From Tenacibaculum sp. 1_MG-2023 (lineage in GTDB: Bacteria; Bacteroidota; Bacteroidia; Flavobacteriales; Flavobacteriaceae), in NCBI RefSeq assembly GCF_030547425.1, contig NZ_JAUORH010000007.1, forward strand, positions 80,261 to 144,260: DNA of 64,000 nt. Direction: 5' to 3'. The notes under the pieces are model-generated. The model was not told where the DNA came from and made no database searches. It saw nothing but the letters and a program-made list of their open reading frames with translations. A program made the translations under genes and the position numbers. Below are positions 1 through 8,100 of this stretch, piece after piece; positions within the stretch are counted from its first letter, which is position 1, and each line of letters begins with the position of its first letter.

Positions 1-1
1 A

Positions 2-2002
2 GCTGAAACCATTAACAAAGCCAGAATTTTAGAAGGTTCGGTTCGTAATACGGGAATTCACGCCTGTGGAGTAATTATTACTCCTGATGATATTACCAAA
101 TTCGTACCTGTATCTCTAGCGAAAGATTCTGATATGTATGTTACTCAGTTTGACAACTCGGTAGTAGAAAGTGCAGGATTACTAAAAATGGATTTTTTAG
201 GATTAAAGACATTAACTCTAATTAAAGATACCGTAAAAATTGTAAAAGCACGTCACGGTGTAGAACTCGATCCTGAAAATTTCCCTATTGATGATGAAGA
301 AACTTATGCGCTGTTCCAACGTGGAGAAACTGTAGGGATATTCCAGTACGAATCTCCTGGAATGCAAAAATACATGCGTGAATTGAAGCCTACGGTTTTT
401 GCAGATCTAATTGCAATGAACGCCTTGTATCGTCCAGGTCCTTTAGAATATATCCCTTCTTTTATCCGAAGAAAACATGGAGACGAAGAAATTCAATATG
501 ATCTTCCTGCTATGGAAGAATATCTAGCGGAAACCTATGGGATTACCGTATATCAAGAGCAAGTAATGTTGCTTTCACAGAAGTTAGCTGATTTTACCAA
601 AGGTGAGGCCGATGTACTCCGTAAGGCTATGGGTAAAAAACAAGCTGCGGTATTAGCTAAAATGAAACCTAAGTTTGTAAATCAAGCAAAAGCCAATGGT
701 CATGATGAAAAAGCCTTAGAAAAAATTTGGAAAGACTGGGAAGCATTTGCTTCGTATGCCTTTAACAAATCGCACTCTACTTGTTATGCTTGGATTGCTT
801 ATCAAACCGCTTATTTAAAAGCTCACTACCCTGCTGAATACATGGCTGCAGTGCTTTCAAATAACATGAACGATATTAAAACGGTTTCGTTTTTCATGGA
901 GGAATGTAAACGTATGGGGTTAGAGGTACTAGGACCTGATGTAAACGAATCGTATGCTAAATTTTCAGTAAATAAGGATGGTGCTGTTCGTTTTGGTATG
1001 GCGGCAATTAAAGGTGTTGGTGGTTCTGCTGTAAAAGCAATTATTGATGAACGTAAAGAAAATGGGCATTATTCTTCCATTTTTGATGTTGCTAAACGTG
1101 TTGATTTACGTGTCGCCAACAAAAAAGCTTTTGAAGGTTTAGTATTAGCTGGTGGTTTTGATTCCTTTACAGATACTCACAGAGCTCAGTATTATGTGAA
1201 AGATGAAAAAGGACAAACTTTTTTAGAAAAGGCTATTCGTTTTGGAAATAAGTTTCAAGAAAATCAGAATTCATCTCAGGTATCTTTATTTGGAGAAGCT
1301 TCGGATGTTGATTTACCTGAACCTTTAATTCCTGAATGTGAAACTTGGGGAACTATGGAATTATTGGCTCGTGAAAAAGAAGTTGTGGGGATGTACATTT
1401 CTGCGCATCCGTTAGATGATTTTAAAAATGAACTAAAGTTCTGTAACGCTTCCTTAGCTCATTTTAAAAATATTGCGCAGTATGAAGGTTTAGGGCTTTC
1501 TTTTGCAGGAATTGTTACGGATGTACAACACCGTGTTTCAAAAGCAGGAAAAGGTTGGGCTTCATTTATCATAGAAGATTATAACGAAAGTTTTGAATTT
1601 AGAATTTTTGGAGAAGATTACTTAAAATTTAAACACTTTTTAGTTCCAAATTCATTTTTATTTATCAAAACTACTATCAAACCTGGGTGGACTAATAAAG
1701 AAGGTGTTAAAGGTGATCCTAGAGTTGGGTTTAATGAGTTTTTGCTATTACATGACATTATGGATAAAATGTGCAAAAAACTTACTATTAAAATTCCTTT
1801 AAAAGAAGTAAAAGAAAACACTATAAAAGAATTACAACACCTATTTGCTATTAATAAAGGTTCACATAGTTTATATTTTACTATTTGGGATGCTGAAGAA
1901 AAAATAGAATTAAGCTTACCAAGTAGAACGACTAAGATTAAAGTATCAAGCGAATTTTTAAAAGCCTTAGATGAGCAGTTTATTAATTACAAGCTGAATT
2001 AA
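2..2002 (+). CDS. dnaE: DNA polymerase III alpha subunit, 3' part only
   Basis: The frame is open from the first bases of the window, so the gene starts upstream and only the C-terminal two thirds or less is present. DnaE is the replicative polymerase subunit. The visible part opens with the family block GSVRNTGIHACGVII, followed by the palm/fingers region (NALYRPGPLEYIP, YQEQVMLLSQ, FNKSHSTCYAWIAYQTAYLKA). It continues through the helix-hairpin-helix region (FGMAAIKGVGG) to an OB-fold domain (LSFAGIVTDVQHRV). The tail of about 100 residues after the OB fold is typical of flavobacterial DnaE. An ATG at 134 lies inside the conserved domain and is not the real start. The gene ends four bases before a small unknown gene on the same strand. 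Confidence 0.97.
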   Translation, partial: AETINKARILEGSVRNTGIHACGVIITPDDITKFVPVSLAKDSDMYVTQFDNSVVESAGLLKMDFLGLKTLTLIKDTVKIVKARHGVELDPENFPIDDEETYALFQRGETVGIFQYESPGMQKYMRELKPTVFADLIAMNALYRPGPLEYIPSFIRRKHGDEEIQYDLPAMEEYLAETYGITVYQEQVMLLSQKLADFTKGEADVLRKAMGKKQAAVLAKMKPKFVNQAKANGHDEKALEKIWKDWEAFASYAFNKSHSTCYAWIAYQTAYLKAHYPAEYMAAVLSNNMNDIKTVSFFMEECKRMGLEVLGPDVNESYAKFSVNKDGAVRFGMAAIKGVGGSAVKAIIDERKENGHYSSIFDVAKRVDLRVANKKAFEGLVLAGGFDSFTDTHRAQYYVKDEKGQTFLEKAIRFGNKFQENQNSSQVSLFGEASDVDLPEPLIPECETWGTMELLAREKEVVGMYISAHPLDDFKNELKFCNASLAHFKNIAQYEGLGLSFAGIVTDVQHRVSKAGKGWASFIIEDYNESFEFRIFGEDYLKFKHFLVPNSFLFIKTTIKPGWTNKEGVKGDPRVGFNEFLLLHDIMDKMCKKLTIKIPLKEVKENTIKELQHLFAINKGSHSLYFTIWDAEEKIELSLPSRTTKIKVSSEFLKALDEQFINYKLN

Positions 2003-2006
2003 GAAA

Positions 2007-2363
2007 ATGTTTCCAAGTTATCAAAATAGTATAGATTTATTAACTAATGTAGCCAATACCAAGCTATATAAAGAACTTATAATTCAACTTAACAAAGATT
2101 TTGGTTTAACAGGAATTAATACTTCTTTTTCTGAAAAAAGTACTCCCTTACAATTGAAAGAGGAGTTGCAGACATCAATAAAAGAACTCATATTACACGA
2201 TTTCAGCTCATACACCAATCTTTTATATTGCATTGATGTTTCTGAAAAAGACTCACAAATTGTTGAATCTACCGATATGAATGTATATACAGAAAATGTT
2301 ACGTTCTTAATTTTAAAAAGAATCTGGAAAAAGGTGTGGTTTAAGCATCAGTTTTCCAAATAA
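2007..2363 (+). CDS. Small conserved-looking hypothetical protein downstream of dnaE
   Basis: A 118-residue protein whose ATG lies four bases after the dnaE stop, so it is probably cotranscribed with dnaE. I do not recognise a family. It has no signal peptide or membrane segment. The middle is a mixed acidic/hydrophobic region and the end is basic and aromatic (KRIWKKVWFKHQFSK). It ends seven bases from the convergent end of the injection-system operon, so it marks the boundary between core and accessory DNA. It could be a flavobacterial lineage protein with no known function. Confidence 0.7.
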   Translation: MFPSYQNSIDLLTNVANTKLYKELIIQLNKDFGLTGINTSFSEKSTPLQLKEELQTSIKELILHDFSSYTNLLYCIDVSEKDSQIVESTDMNVYTENVTFLILKRIWKKVWFKHQFSK

Positions 2364-2369
2364 AAAATT

Positions 2370-3191
2370 TTATGCTATTACTTCTTCTATAATAGTATCT
2401 ATGTTATGGATTTCTTCAAAATCACTTAACCAAGTTGCTGTTTCTTCATGATTTAAAAAACTATTTAATGCTTCTCGTACAGCTATTCTACTTTGTTGTG
2501 GTAAATCTTCTACGACTTCTGTCAAGTTACTTAATAAGTGTCTTGGAGAAGTGTTTTCTTCATAAAGTTTAAATGCTATTTTGCCCGTCATATCTAGGAA
2601 CTTTACATAATTTACTTTGGTCGTTATAGGTGTATTAATTCCTAATCTTTCAAAAACCTCTTTTACTACTCCTGAAGTTTGACGTCCCCATACACCATCA
2701 ACTAAAATTTCTTCCTTATAAATATATTTTAACACTAGTTGTAAGTATAAGGTTTCTGATTTTGATGTTTCGTTATAATCAACAGGAACACTTGTATCAA
2801 CATGCCAATGATCTTTATGGTTTGGATAGTAATAGTTTAATACAATACCAAAGTGTTTTCTTAAAAAAGATTCTATTCCTAAATACAATTCTTTTTGATG
2901 TATAAAATTAGACGTAACTAACGTTTCATCTCTCCAAAAAATAGCATCCAAGTCGAACGCTTTTCCATGTCCATGCTGTCCAGGTTTGTCAACAAAAATT
3001 CCTGCTGTGGTAATTACTTCTGGAATTCCTAAAGGACAGTGTTCGAAAACCTCTTGAAGCGCTTCTTTTAAAGTATCTAAAAAACGCTCTTCTATTGCAA
3101 AATTACGTTGTTCTCCTCTTGTTCCGTATGGGTGATTTGTTAAACGTGCATAATGTAATGGAATTCCGTGTACTTGATTTATTGTTTTCAT
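2370..3191 (-). CDS. M15/extensin-like zinc peptidase, last gene of the eCIS operon
   Basis: A 273-residue protein. Residues 73-82 (HGHGKAFDLD) and 128-132 (HWHVD) are the two halves of the zinc site of the M15 / extensin-like / VanY-type fold, which usually cuts peptidoglycan peptide links. A motif VDGVWGRQTSGVVKEVF at about 163-179 resembles a peptidoglycan-binding repeat. No signal peptide is visible, so it is made in the cytoplasm. It is the last gene of the injection-system unit, ten bases after the AAA+ ATPase gene. By inference it helps release particles by loosening the wall, or it is delivered as cargo. The fold call rests on the His/Asp pattern; the role is a guess. Confidence 0.7.
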   Translation of the reverse strand: MKTINQVHGIPLHYARLTNHPYGTRGEQRNFAIEERFLDTLKEALQEVFEHCPLGIPEVITTAGIFVDKPGQHGHGKAFDLDAIFWRDETLVTSNFIHQKELYLGIESFLRKHFGIVLNYYYPNHKDHWHVDTSVPVDYNETSKSETLYLQLVLKYIYKEEILVDGVWGRQTSGVVKEVFERLGINTPITTKVNYVKFLDMTGKIAFKLYEENTSPRHLLSNLTEVVEDLPQQSRIAVREALNSFLNHEETATWLSDFEEIHNIDTIIEEVIA

Positions 3192-3201
3192 ATCCTATTT
3201 T

Positions 3202-4560
3202 TTAAATTGAAATATTCGTTGTTCTTCCTTCTTTTGTGTATTCTCGTTTTATTCCTTCTAAAATATACTGTCTTAATATTTTATTCTCTTTATTAGCTAT
3301 AGTTTTTAAGCATGCATATTGAACTGCGTTTACAATATTAGCTCCTGTAATATTGAATTTTTTGGCTAATTCTTCTATTGTAATTAACCCTTCAAGCTCT
3401 ATTTTATTAGGTAAATTCTTTTTCCACAATACTAACCTCTCCTCATAGTTTGGTGTTTCAAACTCTATAATATTATTAAAGCGACGTGTAAATGCTGTAT
3501 CTATATTATTTTTAAAGTTAGAGGCTAGGATAATCAATCCTGGATGTGCTTCTATGCGTTGTAGTAAATACGACACTTCTTGATTAGCGTATTTATCATG
3601 GGCGTCTCTTACACTGGTTCTTTTTCCGAAGATAGAATCAGCTTCGTCAAAAAATAAAATCCAATCTTTATTAATGGATTTATCAAATAATTTAGATAAG
3701 TTTTTTTCTGTTTCTCCTATATATTTTGATACAACCATCGATAAATCTACTCTGTATACATCTTTTCCTGTATGTTTTCCTAGCAGACCTGCTGTTAATG
3801 TTTTTCCAGTTCCTGGGAGTCCACAAAACAACACGCGATATCCTGGTTTTATTTTTGAAGACATGCCCCAATCGTTCATTAAAATTTCTTTATACGCCAA
3901 CCAGTTTTCTATTTCTTTTACATCATTCAATGTTTTTTCTTGCAATACCAAATCGTCCCACTCTAAATCTGTGGTTATTAAGCTTGCAGGAAAATCTTGA
4001 CTTAGTTGTGGTTTTAATTCTTTACCTGTTAAAAATAGATGTACATATTCTTCTGTTAAAATTAATTTTCCCGACATCATAGGTTCTCCATAGGGTACTT
4101 TTTCTATTCCTATAATGGAGTTTTTTATGAGTTTACTATCACACAGTATAAAGTTTGTAATTTCCTTACGTTCTTCGACATCATTCCCTGCCAAGATATA
4201 TAAAGCTGTTTCAACCGTCGGAATAATTCCCCTATGATTTTTTCCTTTTACACCTCCAAATTCAGGAAGTTCACCTCCGTTGGGTAAAAAATCGGAGATG
4301 ATATTACTAAAAAAATTAGGTGAAATGTTAGGTATAAAAACCATTAACAAAACTAATATCTCATCTATATTTAAGTTGTTTTTATTTATAACTTTCGAAA
4401 ACTCAGAATTATCATTAGCAATATCACTAAATATTGGAAATGCAAGTTCTTCAGATGAAAATTCTTTTTTGAATCTATAATAGATGACCTCTCTTAAATA
4501 AGAGATCTTTTCATCAAAGTGTGATTGACTTTTCAATATGAGATGTTTTGTTTGTTTCAT
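3202..4560 (-). CDS. eCIS AAA+ ATPase (Afp15-like)
   Basis: A 452-residue protein with a single AAA+ module in its C-terminal half: Walker A GLPGTGKT at 247-254, Walker B ILFFDEAD at 301-308, then an arginine-rich sensor stretch (NFKNNIDTAFTRRFNN). The N-terminal 200 residues are specific to the injection-system family. Every Afp/PVC-type system carries one such ATPase. It is thought to act in assembly or cargo handling, not in recycling the sheath as ClpV does in type VI secretion. The gene follows the cargo genes and precedes the M15-like peptidase, matching the afp14-cargo-afp15 order. Confidence 0.9.
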   Translation of the reverse strand: MKQTKHLILKSQSHFDEKISYLREVIYYRFKKEFSSEELAFPIFSDIANDNSEFSKVINKNNLNIDEILVLLMVFIPNISPNFFSNIISDFLPNGGELPEFGGVKGKNHRGIIPTVETALYILAGNDVEERKEITNFILCDSKLIKNSIIGIEKVPYGEPMMSGKLILTEEYVHLFLTGKELKPQLSQDFPASLITTDLEWDDLVLQEKTLNDVKEIENWLAYKEILMNDWGMSSKIKPGYRVLFCGLPGTGKTLTAGLLGKHTGKDVYRVDLSMVVSKYIGETEKNLSKLFDKSINKDWILFFDEADSIFGKRTSVRDAHDKYANQEVSYLLQRIEAHPGLIILASNFKNNIDTAFTRRFNNIIEFETPNYEERLVLWKKNLPNKIELEGLITIEELAKKFNITGANIVNAVQYACLKTIANKENKILRQYILEGIKREYTKEGRTTNISI

Positions 4561-4570
4561 TTATTGTTTT

Positions 4571-4595
4571 ACGCTAAAGATTTAAATTATAGCGT
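4571..4595. repeat. Inverted repeat in the 83-base gap upstream of the ATPase gene
   Basis: ACGCTA at 4571-4576 and TAGCGT at 4590-4595 form a 6-bp perfect arm pair in one of the few real gaps (4561-4643) of the injection-system operon. There is no T-run behind it on the minus strand, so it is not a convincing terminator. It may be a weak attenuator, a regulator site or chance. Confidence 0.3.
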
Positions 4596-4643
4596 TTAGT
4601 TTAAAATATTATTCATAAATAATGATACTCTTAAAAACGTAGT

Positions 4644-5189
4644 TTACAAGTCTTCTAAATACATTTTCATTGATTCTTCATCATCCAATGGTTCATCATA
4701 CCTTTCAGAATTAACATACCCCCCCAAAGAACTAAAAGTAAGACACTTATCCCCTTGAAGCTCTTCCCAAGAAGTTTCATTTCCATCACTGCTGTAACTA
4801 GAATAAATATATTGCTTTGCTATTTTATAATTTTCACCTTCTCTAATTATAAATAAGGATTCAGACATAGTGTTGAAATCATCAAATGGGTTTATCTCAG
4901 ACGTATAAGCCACCCAAACATCTTTATATTTCTCATGTTTATAATGACTTATTTTATACACCTTTCTGGTATTGAAAGGCTCAGAGTCTTTATAATCATT
5001 ATAAAACTTTTCAGATTCTAACTTTTCAAGCTTTAAAAGTCCCATCTGACCTGCTAATTCTTTTATTAAAAAAGTATTCATTTGTTCATAAGCGTTGTTG
5101 TAGTTCTTAACATTTGGCTTTAATCTTAAATAATTTGCCTGCGCTTCTATCTGTGTAAATCGATCTAAAAAGATTTTTATTTGTTCCAT
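4644..5189 (-). CDS. Hypothetical 181-residue protein, candidate immunity protein for the nuclease cargo
   Basis: Acidic cytoplasmic protein without a signal peptide or membrane helix. The gene starts six bases after the stop of the 1660-residue cargo gene, so the two are surely cotranscribed. Residues 75-140 alternate short strands (HYKHEKYKDVWVAYTSEINPF, split here from ESLFIIREGENYKIAKQYIY). This resembles NTF2-fold immunity proteins of polymorphic toxin systems, but I cannot confirm the family. What is seen: small size, acidity and position directly behind a toxin-like C-terminus. What is inferred: it binds and blocks the nuclease domain. Alternatives are a cargo-loading chaperone or a second small cargo. 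Confidence 0.6.
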   Translation of the reverse strand: MEQIKIFLDRFTQIEAQANYLRLKPNVKNYNNAYEQMNTFLIKELAGQMGLLKLEKLESEKFYNDYKDSEPFNTRKVYKISHYKHEKYKDVWVAYTSEINPFDDFNTMSESLFIIREGENYKIAKQYIYSSYSSDGNETSWEELQGDKCLTFSSLGGYVNSERYDEPLDDEESMKMYLEDL

Positions 5190-5194
5190 TTTAA

Positions 5195-8100
5195 TTATTG
5201 TTTGCTAAGTATTTCTCTTAAATGTACATCTTGACCAATCTCTCTAAATATTGTAGAATTAACCGATCTTATGATTCCTCCGTCTTTATCTTTAAGATGG
5301 ATTTTTACAACCCTATATTTTACTCCTCTACAAAACTTAGGGTCATTATCTCTTGAAAGCACTCTATGCAGCTCTTGCAATCTTTCTCTTCTCTGTTCTG
5401 GTGTTTCTCCAGAGATTTCTTGTGTTTGACTAGAAATAGTATCACTCACAGCGTTATCAGAAATTGACATCCATTCTGCGTCTACACTTAAATCAAACGT
5501 AATATACTCAATTCCTTTAATGCTCCTAAACCTTCTTTCTGCCGTAGCTAAACGTTCTTCTATTTGAGATTCTGCTCCAAACATAATTTGCTTGTTATAG
5601 TGCTCTGATGTTGTCATTAAATTGAGTGCTTGAGCATACCCTGAACCTTGGAACCAATCGGCTATTAAGTGAGAAGCATTAAACTTAATGGTTGTATCAT
5701 CTACCTGACCTGTAAACTGGTCTCTCATACCATCCATAACTTCTTGATAATTCTCCTGATTTGGTGAATTAAGTACGTTGTCTCTATCTGAACTATTACT
5801 GGTATTAGCGTCTTGAATTGCAGTTCTACCATCTACATTACTAGCAGATACTGTTCTACCTCTTGAACCAGGCTCTTTTAAGGCTAAATTCCTTCCTTCT
5901 ATTGAGTGATTTGTAATATTCCCTCCAGTGCTCAACTGACTTTGTTGGATTGTTACAGTAAATTCTCTTTTCTCTGGAGGCTGATTCCCTATCTGAACCG
6001 TATAGTTATAATTAACAATTAATTGCCCGCTTGAAGTCCCATCATAGTCGACACTAGAATCTAAAATTTTGTATTGATTATGTTCTCCTTCATCTCCTCT
6101 AAATAAAGAATCTAATCGTTGATTAGCTACTGGCTCTCTTTCTCTATCAAACACCTGATCTCTAATACTGGCATAGGCATTTCTTGCTTCTCCTCCTTCT
6201 ATTTCTGCAATCTTTTGATTAATTACATTTGTTTTCTCTGTATTTTCAATTGATGAATCTAACACTCTATCAGCGGCTCTTTTAACTTGCTCTTTGGTGT
6301 AATCTCCGTAAGCTTCTGAATTCGAAATTGGGTGTTCTATTACCTGCTTTGTTTTTGGACCATCACTCTTAAACTTATTAACCAATCCTGACCATGAACT
6401 AAATCCTCTACTCTTATTTTCATCTCTTAAAGCTTTATTTGAATCAAAAATTGCAGTAGATTCTTGCAATAGCATTGGATGAGCACTCAAGTGGGTTTTA
6501 GATACAATATCTCTTTCAAACCCAACATACATCGTATCTTCATTATCAGTATCACCAAAAATGGTGAATAAGTTTCTAAAAATAGAAACCATTCTGTCTT
6601 GAGTACTTTCCACTCTGTCATCTGCTTCTACTGCCTCTGAAGTCGAATCAGGAGTAGGGGTAGCTGTAGCCTCTGAAAGTTCTCTATTCGCTGTTATTGC
6701 CTCATTTTTAACTTGCTCATATAAATACTCGGCAGAATCTAAGAAGCCTCTAGCTACTCTTTTCTTAGTATCGTCTAATGAGTCTAGCCTAGATCGCCAG
6801 TCTATTAACTTCGTTGCAATAACTGATGGATTACTAGCAATCATAACATCTACATCGTTTCCAGAAACTCTAATCCAAATCCTATGATTCTCACCTTCAG
6901 CATCAAACCTTACAATTTTTCCTATTTCTCCATCTCCTTCTTGTAAACCTGAATCTACAGATTCAACAATTTCTACTTTGGGTTTACCAATTTCTGTTTG
7001 ATTTCTTTCTCCTATAGTAAGCAGATAGTCCCAAGTATCATTTCCATCAACAACTCTCGCAGAGATAATCACATCGTGTTCACTTTTCCAAATTCTCAAT
7101 AAATCTTGAGCTGCAGATTCATCTATTTTATTATCTTCACTTACAGCTCCTCTTTCTCTAGCTCTAAGATCTTCAATTGATTCAGTAATCATTCTGCGTT
7201 GTTCCGCCTCACTCATTAAAGCAATTCCCAACAGATGTCTCCCGTTATTTTCTTCTCCATGTTCTACATAAACAGCTACACTTTCTGCTTCTTCATTTCT
7301 AGTTTGAATTCTACGAATTCCATACCTGCGTTTTACCGTATTAATTTTATCTTCTACTACTCCAATGGTAGGTTTTGGATTGGCATTCTCCATTTGAGAC
7401 AATTCATCTAAAGCACGCATGTATTTTTGCTCTTCTGAAAGATTACTTAAATCTTCTTCTCTTCTACCTGGTGGTAATCCTTCTCCTTCTCCTGTTATTT
7501 CAGGGTTTTCTGTTTGATTACTATTTGCGTTTTCTCCTTGCCATTCTCCTTCAGGACTCGATTCACTGTCTCCCATACTTCGTGGAGGCGGATCAGCCAT
7601 TACATCAGCCGTAAACTTGTCTGCATCAAACTCAACAGGAGACATGGTTAATTCTGGCGGTTCTTCTCCTCCTACTAGCCAATCTACATCGGCACCTATT
7701 CCTAAACTATCTCCAATTGGATATTGTACTTCCCCTAATGGATATTCTTCTCTACCATCTGGTGCTGGTGACCACCATGGACTGTCTAGTTCATAAAATA
7801 AGGCTCCAGATAATTGTAAGAACAATTGGGCTGCTGCTTCAAAATGTCCTTTTAATCTTGATTCTCCTACTTTTCCTCCTTCTGGAGAAGCTTCTTCTTT
7901 ATATTCAAAAGTTGGTGTGGCTTCTGCATACGCTCTTAATCCTGCTGCTGCAGTAACATTTACTCCCGCTTTTACGTCGTGACCTATCAAGGTAACTCCC
8001 ACACCTGCTTCAGCCTCTAATCCAAGTACTGCAAAAGCATTGATTCCTAGGGTTCCTGTGATATTAAACTCCTGTAATACTGATGGATCCGTAGAGTAGG

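Noticed and set aside
3674..4082. Two plus-strand frames of just over 100 codons across the AAA+ ATPase gene.
   Set aside because: They lie antisense to the Walker motifs of a clear ATPase and overlap each other in different frames, so they are shadows.
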